A stretch of DNA of 60,464 nucleotides. It comes from a virus. The notes beneath the pieces were generated by a model. It was not told where the DNA came from and did no database searches. It worked only from the letters and a program-made list of their open reading frames with translations. Positions 16,408-25,919 of this stretch are shown here, piece after piece (position 1 is the first letter of the stretch; the number at the start of each line of letters is the position of its first letter). The position numbers were made by a program, and so were the translations under genes. The DNA lies in the IMG/VR virus record IMGVR_UViG_3300037014_000313, positions 1 to 60,464 of that record, one strand, 5' to 3'.

Positions 16408-17540
16408 TCCGGGCCGCCTTCTTTCCTCGCGAAGGGCCTGATCCATTCGCCGCGGTCGGGGCCGGACTCGCCGAACTCGCAGGAGACGTTGTAGTCCATG
16501 CCCCAGATTTGGGGGACGCTGTCATCTGCAGGTTCAGAAGGTTCAGATTTCGGGAGCCCGAGTTCGCCATCAACCCCAAATCCAAAGCTGAACCCGCCTC
16601 CCTTGGACGTGGGCGTCTTCCTCTTCCACTTGGCGACGTAGACGGCGCCGAGCTTGATGTCGGTGACGACATCGGTGACGTTGTTGGTCGCCTGGCTGAT
16701 GATGCCGTTGACGATGTCGCTCGGCCCGGGCATGGCGCTGACGTCGTAGGTTTCGACGTGTCCGTCGGCGTCAATCCTTGTCGTCCCAAGTCCTCCACGA
16801 ATGAGAACTGGAGCTCCCCCCGTGCGATAGAATCTGCTGCTTCTTTCCCCGGGGGCCCTGGTGACACGCTCTCTCCAGAGCCGCATCTTCAACTCGATGG
16901 GTTCACCGTTGCTGGAAATGTCCGGGGTCTCGTATTCCCACACCCCCGTCACGATCCCGTCGTATTCCACCTTCTTGATGGACTCGCGGGTGAACCCTTC
17001 CCAGGTCGGCCTCTGCGCGACGACGAAATCATACGGGGCCACAAGGTCTCCGTTTTGCCCCGTCGCAGATGCTTCCCGGCGCAGCGTGTACTTGACTTTT
17101 CCCGTCACGAAATCGGTGTCGATGAACTGCTCGTCACTCCTGGTGACGTCGACGATCCCGGGGATCCGCACCGCCCGTTCCTCTTCGACGTCAAACGTGA
17201 AGTTGATGTGGTTGACGAACCCTCCACCCTCTTCCTTCGAGACGAGGTTGAGGATGTGGCCTCTGGTGAACTTGTAAAGGACGGCGCCGGCCGGGGAGAT
17301 CCTGAACGTGACCGTTGCCGGCCTTCCGGAATGCGCGATGTTTCTCAGCAGATTCCATTTCGTCCACAAGACGGCGGGGTCGTTTTCGCTGAACCATCCC
17401 TCGACGGGAAGGCTGTCGACGACGTTGACCTCGTGCCCGCTGCGCTTCCACGCAAACTGCATCCGAGGGAAGAACTTCGGCGTAATGTCGAAGAGGATGT
17501 CCCCCAACGCGCTCTGGATGTACATCTCGTAGTTTGACAT
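16404..17540 (-). CDS. Distal-tail-like protein (378 aa)
   Basis: This is the first gene downstream of the tape measure, the usual place of a distal tail protein. It is beta-rich (TVTFRISPAGAVLYKFTRGH) and has a Gly-rich stretch near residue 335. Function is inferred from position, since no specific motif is visible. Confidence 0.6.
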   Translation of the reverse strand: MSNYEMYIQSALGDILFDITPKFFPRMQFAWKRSGHEVNVVDSLPVEGWFSENDPAVLWTKWNLLRNIAHSGRPATVTFRISPAGAVLYKFTRGHILNLVSKEEGGGFVNHINFTFDVEEERAVRIPGIVDVTRSDEQFIDTDFVTGKVKYTLRREASATGQNGDLVAPYDFVVAQRPTWEGFTRESIKKVEYDGIVTGVWEYETPDISSNGEPIELKMRLWRERVTRAPGERSSRFYRTGGAPVLIRGGLGTTRIDADGHVETYDVSAMPGPSDIVNGIISQATNNVTDVVTDIKLGAVYVAKWKRKTPTSKGGGFSFGFGVDGELGLPKSEPSEPADDSVPQIWGMDYNVSCEFGESGPDRGEWIRPFARKEGGPE

Positions 17541-17543
17541 TCT

Positions 17544-19550
17544 TCACGCAATCCCAGGGGCCGATGCCCCTTGAATCAGGATGTTCCGAACCACAGTGTC
17601 AGCCGCTCTCCGAGTTTCGGTGTAAAGCTGTTGAAGCGGTTCCTGCATGGCAGAAGTAGTCGCGGCACCGATTTCTTTCGTCGACAAGTAGGCGGCGCCA
17701 CCTATCGCGCCAATAACGGGAAGCGCGCCCTGGAGAAGTTTCATGCCACCGCTGACGGCGGCGCCACCGGGGACAAGCAACGACAGCAATGGCAACAGGC
17801 CGGCTGCCAGTTTCCCGATCTGCAACCCGGCGAATACTCCGACCAGCTTGGTGGCGTTCTCTGCGACCAAGAGCAGGCCCTGCGCAAGCATCGTCATCAT
17901 GGGGATCAACTTTGCGATCGAGTCCACGATCTTGTTGAAAAACTGGGCGCCTTCGTCTCCCTTCATCCTATCCATGAGCCCGCTGAGCGAGCTCTTGAGG
18001 ATGTCGACGAGCCGCGCCGCGGCGCCGCTTTCAACGAACACCTTCCCCAGCTCGGAGACGAAGTCGGTGACGACCTTGTTGATCTGGAGAACGGAGGCAG
18101 CAAGCCCCCAGTTCACGTTGGAGAAAGTCTTTGTTTTCGTGTTGATGGCGTCAAGCACAAACGAGAGGAACGCCTGGACTTTCTGGCTTCTGTCGAGCTC
18201 GTTCGTGGCTTCTCCGATGGAGTCGGCATAAGCCGCGAACGCATCCTTTGACTGCAGGATGATCCCGAGTTCGTCGAGAAGCCTGCGCTCACCTTTCGTG
18301 ATACCGAAGACCAGGCGCTGGAACGCCTCGGCGGTGTCGCGGCCCATGACGATACCAAGTTTCGTCGCGCCATCGACGAGTTGAAGCATCTGGCCATCTG
18401 TGACCTTCAGCCCGGAGGTGAGGGCTGCGTTCGACATCCGCATCAGCTCGAACTTGGAGATGGTCCCAAGCGATGCGGCTTCCAGTTGTGGAAGCAGCGA
18501 CGACGACATGGTGCCCATCGCAGAGGACGACGTTTCGAACTGCTGTCCCGTCACGATCATCTTCGCGCCAAATTCACCCAGCCTCTTCGTGGCCTCGAAC
18601 AGGCTGTATGAAAGCCCGGCGAAGACAAATCCGAAGTAGGACACGCGGCCGATGACGTGCTCGACGGTTGAGCCGATATTCCTCAAGCTCGAAGCCGCAA
18701 CTGCGATGGACTTGCTCCACGTGGAAGTCGAAGCCGTGACTTCCGCCATCCTCGCCCTGAGGGATCCGATCCTGGCCTCGGTTGCGGAGATGGCGTTTTG
18801 GAGATTCGCCTGCACTGCAAGCCCTGCCGCCCCGCTTCCGATCGGCTGCCGCGCCAGGCCCTGGAACACGCGAAGCCGCTGCTCCAGCGTGGCCAGCAGA
18901 TTTTCTTGGGCTGAGAGCCCGGTCATTGATTTTCCCGCAGCTCCTGTCGCGGAAACGCCAAGTTGCACCCCGGGGGATGGCATCATCAACGCCGCGGGAG
19001 TTCTGAGCTGCCTCAGTTTCGCAGCGTTCGCCGCAAGTTGCCCGACTGGAGTCTGTGCGGCCATCGCCATTCTGGCGAATCTTTCACCCTCAAGATTTGT
19101 GTCTTTCAGGTCGATGGCCATCGCGCCGACCGTGAGGCCAAGCTGCGCCAGGTTGTTCCTGAGCGGATTGGCCACCTCGGCAAGCCGCGCGGCATTGCGA
19201 GACATCTGGAAAAGCGGAGTGTTCGCGGCCTGAGCGTTTTTCGCAAGCTGCGACATCTGCCATTGAAGACCCATCTCTCTTCCAAATAGCTGCGTGGTTT
19301 TATGCAGCCCAAGAAGAGACTTGTTCATCTTGGCGGTTTCAAGCATCTGGCTTGCCAACGCCAACACGTCGGATCTTGTTTCGCTGGTTATTCCAGATGT
19401 GAGCCCATAGGCGCCAAGCGGCATCCTTGTGGACATCTTCGTCGCTATGGTGCCAAGGCCTTGGATCTTTGTATGGAGTACATCGATGGAGGCGCTGAGC
19501 TGCGCCATGCCCTGTTCGCTGAACCGGATGATGATCTGGTCAACAGCCAT
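17544..19550 (-). CDS. Tape measure protein (668 aa)
   Basis: A long helical, Ala/Leu/Met-rich protein directly after the frameshifted chaperone pair. Residues about 275-345 include hydrophobic helices (VSYFGFVFAGLSYSLFEATK). Near the C-terminus (about residues 560-630) is a membrane-compatible stretch (LPLLSLLVPGGAAVSGGMKL). At about 0.15 nm per residue it would set a tail of roughly 100 nm. It begins right after the chaperone stop. Confidence 0.85.
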   Translation of the reverse strand: MAVDQIIIRFSEQGMAQLSASIDVLHTKIQGLGTIATKMSTRMPLGAYGLTSGITSETRSDVLALASQMLETAKMNKSLLGLHKTTQLFGREMGLQWQMSQLAKNAQAANTPLFQMSRNAARLAEVANPLRNNLAQLGLTVGAMAIDLKDTNLEGERFARMAMAAQTPVGQLAANAAKLRQLRTPAALMMPSPGVQLGVSATGAAGKSMTGLSAQENLLATLEQRLRVFQGLARQPIGSGAAGLAVQANLQNAISATEARIGSLRARMAEVTASTSTWSKSIAVAASSLRNIGSTVEHVIGRVSYFGFVFAGLSYSLFEATKRLGEFGAKMIVTGQQFETSSSAMGTMSSSLLPQLEAASLGTISKFELMRMSNAALTSGLKVTDGQMLQLVDGATKLGIVMGRDTAEAFQRLVFGITKGERRLLDELGIILQSKDAFAAYADSIGEATNELDRSQKVQAFLSFVLDAINTKTKTFSNVNWGLAASVLQINKVVTDFVSELGKVFVESGAAARLVDILKSSLSGLMDRMKGDEGAQFFNKIVDSIAKLIPMMTMLAQGLLLVAENATKLVGVFAGLQIGKLAAGLLPLLSLLVPGGAAVSGGMKLLQGALPVIGAIGGAAYLSTKEIGAATTSAMQEPLQQLYTETRRAADTVVRNILIQGASAPGIA

Positions 19551-20263
19551 CTATCGTCTCTCCCTGGCCGCGCGCTGCGCCTCTTCCATCTGGCGCTGCT
19601 CCACGTGGGACCGAATCGTCTTCACGGCCACACAGGTCCATGAATCCGAAAGGATTATATCATCGTTTTCGGGGATTCCCAATCTGAAGAGAAGGATGGC
19701 CTTGGTGATGCGTTCGTCCCCGAGGGCGTCCATCTCTCGGACCTTGGGACACCTCGAGCAAATCGGATGATCCCCTGGAGGCCTTTGCCGGCCAACATTC
19801 CCGTCCTGTCCGATGGCGTGCGTCTTGCATGTTTCGCAGGGCGTCCACAGGAACGGACTCTTGCTGGCCTCGAACGCCCTCAGGATTTTTTTGTCTCTTC
19901 CTGATTCGGGAACGCTTTCGCCAGGAATTCGCTGAAACAGTTCACGATCGCGGCGGCGTCGGTCTTCAGCAGTTCCTCGATCGCATCGGGCTTGGGATCC
20001 TCGGCGAACCTTGACAGGCTTCTGGTGATCTCCGAAATCTGGATGTCCAGTTTCGCGACCCTGTCCACAGCGCCAAGGTACTCGTCGGCGTTCCGCTGCA
20101 GCACCGGCATGGCCTCGAGCCCCTCGATGGCGCGCATGAGCGCCTCGCGGTAGGTGACCCTGGCCTTGATCCTTGAAGACCACTCGATGGCCTCCTCGAT
20201 CGACATCGTCCTGAACTTGAAGACGACGTCTCCTGACCTGAGTTTGACGGGAACTTCGATCAT
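19551..20263 (-). CDS. Tail assembly chaperone, frameshifted long form (about 237 aa)
   Basis: A -1 slip on an A7 heptamer would join the short chaperone to a second frame that ends just before the tape measure, the arrangement of lambda G/GT and many siphoviruses. The extension has two zinc-knuckle-like pairs (PCETCKTHA and ICSRCPKV) followed by a helical C-terminus (QRQMEEAQRAARERR). The long form would escort the tape measure during tail assembly. The second frame has no independent start with a good ribosome site. Confidence 0.8.
19880..20263 (-). CDS. Tail assembly chaperone, short form (127 aa)
   Basis: It begins MIEVPVKLRSGDVVFKFRTM and is helical. The frame ends TKKS immediately after the slippery A7. 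Size, position between tail-tube genes and tape measure, and the overlapping second frame match siphovirus tail chaperones. Not part of the mature virion. Confidence 0.8.
   Translation of the reverse strand: MIEVPVKLRSGDVVFKFRTMSIEEAIEWSSRIKARVTYREALMRAIEGLEAMPVLQRNADEYLGAVDRVAKLDIQISEITRSLSRFAEDPKPDAIEELLKTDAAAIVNCFSEFLAKAFPNQEETKKS
19886..19892 (-). other. Programmed -1 ribosomal frameshift site
   Basis: On the minus strand the sequence reads ACA AAA AAA TCC TGA in the short-form frame. A -1 slip on A AAA AAA re-reads it as AAA AAA ATC CTG and enters the extension frame two codons before the stop. It is a perfect X XXY YYZ heptamer. Confidence 0.85.
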
Positions 20264-20295
20264 GGCTGCCTCCCTTCCAAAAGGCGTTTCCGATC

Positions 20296-21777
20296 TTAAC
20301 TGACGTCGAGGATGTGTTCGGCTCCTTCCTCGATTAATGCGTCCGGGAGCTTGGCCGGCGCCGCGGCCTGGGGGAATGGGATCCCCCAGACATCGGCCAT
20401 CAGGCTCTGGATTTTTCCGGCCCTGTCGCTGGTGATGTCGACGTAGATCTCGTCATCTGCGTAGAACGGATTGAGGTTGACGATGATGTCGAGATCGTCG
20501 CTGGCGTAGGTGATGTCGCAGGATCCGGAGAGCCCGCTGGTGTTTTGCTCCACCATCGTTACGGTGCCGTTGCCGGTGCGCTCGCCGCGCGCGACCAGAA
20601 GCGTCTTCGCGGAATCCGAGTACCAGTTGACACGGCGATTGCCGCCGGTGAATACGCCGGCGACGAGCTCCTCGTAGAGCTTGCCCACGTCTGTGTTGGA
20701 CAGGGACTCGCCGGTGACGACGTAGTTCGTGACCTGGGCGCCGACGTCGTTGGTGTCGGTGATCGTCCTCACGATCTTCAGCCTGGCGCCGATGAGGTTG
20801 CTCTCCCACTCGTTCTTGATGATCAACGACAACCCGCCGCGGATGGTCCTGCCGTCGATGGCCGTAAGCGCGACGTCGAACGTCTCCTCAAGCGTGGTGT
20901 CGGCGCCGGCGGTGCAGGAGATGAGGATCCGGCCGCTGGGCGCGTTCTGCCTGAGCGCGACGACGGACAGAACGCCGATGCCGACGTTCTCGGGATCGTA
21001 GTCGGGGGATCCGTTCGTGATCGTGTTCTGGTCAATGGTCTGAGCTCCGGCGCCGCTGCCTTCATCGCCCATGGCATCCACGAGCTCCTGCAGGAGGCCG
21101 GTTCTTGTGGTGACGGCGGCTCCGTTCTCGTCGACGGAGTCGGAAGCGGAATAGATCGAAGTCGTCGGGCTCTGCATGAACTCCTTGATCCGCGTCCTGA
21201 TGAAGTTCGTCTCGATGTCCGACTTCATTGTCGTTGCCTGTGAAGCCAGCGCGGACGCGATCGAATTCAGGCGATCGGTGAATTTCCTGGAGGCATAGGT
21301 CCCGCCAAGGCCGGAATCGAATGCGCGCGACCCCTTCAGGCCTTCGTCGATGTCGAGGGCAAGGATGATGTTGCCGTCGCTGGCCGAAATCGGATTCTTG
21401 AGCTTGACCGTCCCAGTCAGCCCCGAATTCGCGAATTCCGCAAGGGTCACGACTGCGCCGTCAACGGCGGATCCACTGGCGACCTTCAGCGTCTTGGCCG
21501 AGTCCATGAAGACTTCGACAAGAGCCGACCCGGGGGCGGGGTTTTCGTCCGTCAGCGTGATCCAAAGCCGGCCATCCTCCGAAGTGTTCACCCCGCGCTG
21601 GGCGCCGGAGAACGTCCACAGGCTCAGGAATCCGGAGAGGTCGAGCATCTCGAAGGTGCGGGTGCGGCCTTCGATGAACCGACGCCTGAAGTCGCGGAGC
21701 TGGCGCCACGGCCGGAGGTACTGGATGAACTCCCTGAAGAGGTTCGTCCACTGGGCCTGGCTCTTGTTCAGATCCAT
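20296..21777 (-). CDS. Probable tail virion protein (493 aa)
   Basis: It lies between the tail tube and the chaperones. The first 55 residues are helical and basic, and much of the rest contains repeated beta modules with matching phrases (MDSAKTLKVASG near residue 91; SDSAKTLLVARG near 395), suggesting duplicated domains. It could be a second tube-associated or tail-decoration protein. No family recognised. Confidence 0.6.
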   Translation of the reverse strand: MDLNKSQAQWTNLFREFIQYLRPWRQLRDFRRRFIEGRTRTFEMLDLSGFLSLWTFSGAQRGVNTSEDGRLWITLTDENPAPGSALVEVFMDSAKTLKVASGSAVDGAVVTLAEFANSGLTGTVKLKNPISASDGNIILALDIDEGLKGSRAFDSGLGGTYASRKFTDRLNSIASALASQATTMKSDIETNFIRTRIKEFMQSPTTSIYSASDSVDENGAAVTTRTGLLQELVDAMGDEGSGAGAQTIDQNTITNGSPDYDPENVGIGVLSVVALRQNAPSGRILISCTAGADTTLEETFDVALTAIDGRTIRGGLSLIIKNEWESNLIGARLKIVRTITDTNDVGAQVTNYVVTGESLSNTDVGKLYEELVAGVFTGGNRRVNWYSDSAKTLLVARGERTGNGTVTMVEQNTSGLSGSCDITYASDDLDIIVNLNPFYADDEIYVDITSDRAGKIQSLMADVWGIPFPQAAAPAKLPDALIEEGAEHILDVS

Positions 21778-21779
21778 TT

Positions 21780-23072
21780 CTAGAGCTCCACAGTGACGGC
21801 CAGAGGAGTCGTCACGCCATCGTAGAGGACGTCGAAATCGAGCTCCACCTTCTCGATCAGCTCCGCGGAGAAGCCGGGCTCCTTGAGGCGGGGCCGAACC
21901 TTGACCGGCATCTCCAGCCGGAACGTCTTCGAAGTGCCGATGACAAGTGCGTAGTCGGCGCGCATCTTGATCATGCCGCCGGCCACGTCAGTGTTCGCCC
22001 GGGCGTCGTCCACGAGGCCCAGGGTCTCCAGACACGCCTCTCCGCTCAGGGATCCGCCGAGTGAGACGAATCCGCGCTTGATCAGCTTTTGAGGAGTCGG
22101 GGAGTTGGCGATGTACTGGTGGACGTTGTTGGTGATGTGGAAGGAGAAGTTGTCGACCACGGGCGTGACCGCGGCCGAAGGGTTCTTCGTCAGCGTCAGC
22201 TCCGAATGCGAGTACGACACGAGGTCGAGCTCGGGCTCGGGGATGACCAGGTTCGTTCCCGTGACCTTGGCGAGGCGCTTGCCCATGATCGAGGCCGTGA
22301 CGGACATCTCCGCGTTCTCGGCGCTCTCGATCTTGAGGTCACTGACGACGCAGTCGGAGAGGACGTAGATGTCGGCGCCGTCCTCGTAGAACATCCTGAA
22401 GAACCGGGTGAACTGGTTCTCGAAGAAGAACTCGATCTTTTGTGGAAAGGCGAATGCAACGCCTGCGGCGGCACCGACTCCGAGCGTGATGGACCCGGTG
22501 AGACCGCTGCCACCGGCAGCGACGAGCGGAGTCGGCGTGGCAGCCGCGGCAACGACGGCGCTGGCCACGAGATCCGTCAGAAGCGCATCACGATAGAAGT
22601 TGACCGTGAGCGGGAATCCACCGCCGACGATGTCGATGTACACCGTGGTGGCGGCAGCCGGGAACGTCGACGGCCCGCGCGTGTTGTGATGCGGCCGGAT
22701 GCCGGTGAACGACAGCGCGGTGATGTTCGGCGCCTGGGCGCCGGAAAGCGTCATGTTCGCCATCGAGCAGACGGGGCTTCCCGACATCACGCTCTCGAGG
22801 AAGGGGAGAAGCTGGAACCGCGACCCCCACATCTTCATTTCCCTCTTGAACGCCTGGCTGATGATCCTGTCGCCGTCGAAGCGTTCGAAGATGGAGCCGT
22901 GCGTGCCGTTGGGGCGCAAGTACGTCGGGTCAGGATCACGGCTCAGCGACTGCGCGACGATGAACTGCTTGGGCGTGTAGGGAGGGGCAAGCGCCACGCC
23001 TTCTGCGCTCTGCCAGTCGATCCCGACTGACGCCGCAGAAATGACTCGAGGATTCGTAACAGTTCCAGGCAT
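21780..23072 (-). CDS. Major tail tube protein (430 aa)
   Basis: A large tube-type protein. The N-terminus MPGTVTNPRVISAASVGIDW and later IESAENAEMSVTASIMGKRL and FSFHITNNVHQYI segments match the style of phage tail tubes that carry internal insertions. A Gly/Ala-rich Ig-like insertion lies around residues 165-205. It is placed directly downstream of the tail terminator. Longer than the usual 150-300 residues. Confidence 0.7.
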   Translation of the reverse strand: MPGTVTNPRVISAASVGIDWQSAEGVALAPPYTPKQFIVAQSLSRDPDPTYLRPNGTHGSIFERFDGDRIISQAFKREMKMWGSRFQLLPFLESVMSGSPVCSMANMTLSGAQAPNITALSFTGIRPHHNTRGPSTFPAAATTVYIDIVGGGFPLTVNFYRDALLTDLVASAVVAAAATPTPLVAAGGSGLTGSITLGVGAAAGVAFAFPQKIEFFFENQFTRFFRMFYEDGADIYVLSDCVVSDLKIESAENAEMSVTASIMGKRLAKVTGTNLVIPEPELDLVSYSHSELTLTKNPSAAVTPVVDNFSFHITNNVHQYIANSPTPQKLIKRGFVSLGGSLSGEACLETLGLVDDARANTDVAGGMIKMRADYALVIGTSKTFRLEMPVKVRPRLKEPGFSAELIEKVELDFDVLYDGVTTPLAVTVEL

Positions 23073-23090
23073 GTCAAGCCCTCCTTTGTT

Positions 23091-23534
23091 TTATTCTATC
23101 CTGACAACTTCAAACGTCAACGCCTTTTCGACAAGATGGATGTTTCCTTCAACGAGCGACGTCGGAGCATCCTCGCTTTGGAGGAAAACGCTGGTGTATT
23201 TTCCGCCGTGTCTCCACATGTCCAGGACGTTCCGAACGTCCTTTGCCATATCCTCGATGCCCTTTTGGGACGCAGCGCCCATGATGACGCCTTCCTTGTC
23301 GAAGACACGCTGGACGACGTGGACGCCTACGGTGAATGGCATCCGTCTCTTGTAGCTGGACAGATGACTGATGCCCGCTGTCCCGCCATCGGTCAGGTAG
23401 ATGTACGGCGTCTTCTCCTGCAAGGGGATGACTTCTCTCGACGTCGCGATGACGATGCCACCGCCGGCTTTGATGTACTCAAGCCTGGGATCCGACAACA
23501 GGTAATTCGTGAAATCAGCAAGGACTTCCTTCAT
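23091..23534 (-). CDS. Tail terminator-like protein (147 aa)
   Basis: Length, position between connector genes and tail tube, and the pattern of an N-terminal helix (EVLADFTNYLLSDPRLEYIK), central strands (TPYIYLTDGG, FTVGVHVVQRV) and a C-terminal strand fit tail terminator proteins. Its start overlaps the upstream stop by four bases. Confidence 0.65.
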   Translation of the reverse strand: MKEVLADFTNYLLSDPRLEYIKAGGGIVIATSREVIPLQEKTPYIYLTDGGTAGISHLSSYKRRMPFTVGVHVVQRVFDKEGVIMGAASQKGIEDMAKDVRNVLDMWRHGGKYTSVFLQSEDAPTSLVEGNIHLVEKALTFEVVRIE

Positions 23535-24331
23535 CTTTGCCTCATACCAGCGAGGAGATCAAACTTGACCATGATGATGATCGCCGTCTTGACCTCCTCT
23601 GGCATTTGCCTGAACCACGTTCTTTTCGGGATATTGCAGGTGATAGGATACCTCTTTTCGGCCCAATTCCAAAGAACATAAAATGAACGGGCATTGTATA
23701 GCCTCTTGTTGTACTCTTTATCCGACATCCTCTTCCTGCCGGTGCCGGCACTGGTCGTGATCATGTCGCCGTCGAAATTCCGAATGTACCGAAGTTTTCT
23801 GATCTTGGCAACGCGCGCCTCGTCTGGCTTCTTCACACGCTCGATGAGGCGTTGTTTTTCTTGCGGACCAAAACGAAAGGTATGCGTGTAATCGCCTTTC
23901 GTCGTCTGGAGATGCTTGTCGGCGTAAGGGACAGAGGTCCCGATTACAATGGCATTACGGCGATAGCCGATTCTGAAGTCAGGGTCTGTGGACTGCGTAG
24001 CAGACTTGAACAGCCTTTTCGTGTCAAACAGCCTTTTTGTCCTGGCAGGAAGCCTGCGAATCATCCCCAAAGTGGCGCCTGGGGAAAATCGCGTGAGGCC
24101 AGATCCCACATACGGCAACTGCCTAGTGAAGAGAATTTCAGGAACAGTAATCCTTGGCCATTTACCTCTCATGCCCAGCGTGTAGTTGGCCCTGTTCCAT
24201 CTCGCGACAGCGGAGGCGATTGAGCTGATCGCGGTTTTGCTGAGATTTCTTGCGGAGTTTCTTACCTTGTCTTCAAGTTGCGCAAGAGTTCTCGCGTATG
24301 CCTTGTAGCCTTCGACTCGAATCCTGATCAC
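23531..24331 (-). CDS. HK97 gp10-like head-tail joining protein (266 aa)
   Basis: GTG 24331 overlaps the upstream stop (GTGTGA) and gives VIRIRVEGYKAYARTLAQLE, the form seen at the start of gp10-type proteins; longer readings would overlap the upstream gene heavily. The body is very basic with aromatic patches. It is longer than typical gp10 proteins (about 110-170 residues), so part of it is family-unassigned. Confidence 0.6.
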   Translation of the reverse strand: MIRIRVEGYKAYARTLAQLEDKVRNSARNLSKTAISSIASAVARWNRANYTLGMRGKWPRITVPEILFTRQLPYVGSGLTRFSPGATLGMIRRLPARTKRLFDTKRLFKSATQSTDPDFRIGYRRNAIVIGTSVPYADKHLQTTKGDYTHTFRFGPQEKQRLIERVKKPDEARVAKIRKLRYIRNFDGDMITTSAGTGRKRMSDKEYNKRLYNARSFYVLWNWAEKRYPITCNIPKRTWFRQMPEEVKTAIIIMVKFDLLAGMRQR

Positions 24332-24804
24332 ACAACATCCAAAGATCCCTGCTCCTCCGAGTTGATGACGTTCCCGGAGTGGTCGTACTTCGACCTCGTG
24401 AAGATCTTTTCCTGGTCTTCGGTGGAGGAGCGCGGAAGACCCGTGGAGGATGGCAGCGGAAGCAGGAGCTCTCCTGCGGAGATCTTCTCCAAGACGTTGT
24501 GGAAGTATTCGCACTGGCTCTTGTAGTCTTCGGGAATGACGCCGCGGCGCGCCGCGAGTCCGCAGACGGCAAGCCAGAGCGTGGCTGCTTTGATGATGCC
24601 GGCGCCGGCCGGGATGGGAAGCGCCACCGGGACGGTGTATCCGGCGGCTGAAAGCGCGGCGTTGACTTCGCCCTCGGCGTTGTCGAGATGAAGCGAGGAG
24701 ACGGCGTCGTTGACCTGACCGATCTCGGAGTCGTCGGTCAGTTGAACCATGATCGCTTTCGAGATCAGGTTCTCGAGGTCCGTGACGGTGGCGTAGACAG
24801 GCAT
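24328..24804 (-). CDS. Mu gp36-like head-tail connector (158 aa)
   Basis: The N-terminus MPVYATVTDLENLISKAIMV and an acidic helix-turn pattern (DNAEGEVNAALSAAGYTVP) match the DUF1320/gp36 connector style. It is the first gene after the major capsid gene. It would help join tail to portal. A strong hairpin separates it from the capsid gene. Confidence 0.7.
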   Translation of the reverse strand: MPVYATVTDLENLISKAIMVQLTDDSEIGQVNDAVSSLHLDNAEGEVNAALSAAGYTVPVALPIPAGAGIIKAATLWLAVCGLAARRGVIPEDYKSQCEYFHNVLEKISAGELLLPLPSSTGLPRSSTEDQEKIFTRSKYDHSGNVINSEEQGSLDVV

Positions 24805-24825
24805 CCTTCCATTCTCCCGTCAGGG

Positions 24826-24898
24826 CCGCGGAGGGGAGCCGCCCTCGTGTCGAAGGAGGAGTCGATCGCTCATCGAGCGACGACTCCCCTCCCCGCGG
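24826..24898 (-). terminator. Nested hairpin just downstream of the capsid gene
   Basis: The outer arms CCGCGGAGGGGAG (24826-24838) and CTCCCCTCCCCGCGG (24884-24898) enclose an inner stem, GTCG-A-TCGCTC (24861-24871) with GAGCGACGAC (24875-24884). There is no U-tract, so it may be a partial terminator, an mRNA 3'-end stabiliser or a processing site. It would give the capsid gene higher expression than the connector genes. Confidence 0.55.
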
Positions 24899-24916
24899 TC
24901 GGACTGACTGTCTTGC

Positions 24917-25849
24917 TTACGAGATCACGGTCCGGGCGATGTAGCCGGCCCCTTGCGAGACCAGCTTCGGCACGTCCTTGTACGACGTGCGGATGACGTC
25001 GCCCTTGCGCTCCTCGTCGCGCCACCGATCCGTGAGCATGGCCTGGCTCTGGATGTGGTAGCCCCAGGAGAGCTGCTTCAGCCCGGGCCGCGGCGCGACG
25101 TAGCCGAAGAAGATCTGTTTGCCCCAGATGTAGGACAGCACATCGGACTGCCCCTCGAGCGCCGTGTTCTCGATGCCGCCGGCGACGATGATCTTGGGGA
25201 TGTCCCACAGGGTCGCCAGGAGATCGGGCGTGATGACGCCGATCTGGGTGTACTTGATCCGCTCCAGGACCTTGGGGTGCTCGCGGGCCTTCTCGTACAC
25301 CATGCGCGGCAGCACCATGACGTTCGGGGACTTCCCGGTCATGGAGTTGATCTTCGCGCGCGCTGAGGCCACGTCGACGCTGGGATCGCTGGTCGCGGAG
25401 GTGTAGTTGTCCCACCGCTCGGCCACGGCGATGTTGACGTCGGCGCCGGCGCCGTAGGTGCCGGAGGCGAGGAGCACGGCCGCGAGACGCTTCTCGCGCC
25501 GGATCATCAGCTTCTCGGCGATGATCGAAGCGCTGTCGGCCATGACGTCGATCGGGGAATCCTGGTTCGCCTTCTCGTCGTCCTCGACGAGCTCTGCGAG
25601 GGCGTGACGCTCGGTCTTGTAGCCCTCGTGCGTGACGTTCCAGTTGATCTCTTTGGCACTCGTCTTCGGCGCCCAGCGCGTCTCTTCGACGCGGAGGTTG
25701 GACTTGTCGTAGACGTAGAAGATGTCGGAGTCCTTCTTGACCGGGACCACGGGCCAGATCTGGGGCGCGACCAGCGCCTTGTCGTTGGACAGCGCCAACG
25801 AAATGTTCGTCAGGACTACGTCCTGATGGATGTTTTTCACCAGAGGCAT
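24917..25849 (-). CDS. Major capsid protein (310 aa)
   Basis: Placed after protease/scaffold and decoration genes, with the compact size and alpha/beta composition of HK97-fold coat proteins. Key segments are VTHEGYKTERHALAELVEDD (the long helix region), RREKRLAAVLLASGTYG and GKSPNVMVLPRMVYEKAREH. It has no Lys/Arg-rich delta domain of its own; scaffolding is supplied by the protease/scaffold protein. It would form the capsid shell. Confidence 0.8.
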   Translation of the reverse strand: MPLVKNIHQDVVLTNISLALSNDKALVAPQIWPVVPVKKDSDIFYVYDKSNLRVEETRWAPKTSAKEINWNVTHEGYKTERHALAELVEDDEKANQDSPIDVMADSASIIAEKLMIRREKRLAAVLLASGTYGAGADVNIAVAERWDNYTSATSDPSVDVASARAKINSMTGKSPNVMVLPRMVYEKAREHPKVLERIKYTQIGVITPDLLATLWDIPKIIVAGGIENTALEGQSDVLSYIWGKQIFFGYVAPRPGLKQLSWGYHIQSQAMLTDRWRDEERKGDVIRTSYKDVPKLVSQGAGYIARTVIS

Positions 25850-25886
25850 CTTTTGCCCCCCTTACTTTCGGGTTTTCGTTCCAACA

Positions 25887-25907
25887 GGATCGGAACCGCT
25901 CCGATCC
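25887..25907 (-). terminator. Hairpin between decoration and capsid genes
   Basis: A perfect 8-base-pair stem (GGATCGGA/TCCGATCC) with a 5-base loop lies just beyond the decoration-gene stop and upstream of the capsid gene ribosome site. It could attenuate transcription or set differential expression. Confidence 0.45.
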
Positions 25908-25919
25908 ATGCCGCCAGAT

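Noticed and set aside
16104-17537. Long open frame on the plus strand across tail-tip genes
   Set aside because: It is antisense to genes with coherent start/stop overlaps and has low-complexity composition typical of a GC-rich shadow frame.
22089-23030. Long plus-strand open frame opposite the tail tube
   Set aside because: Shadow frame with Arg/Asp/Gly bias and no start signal.
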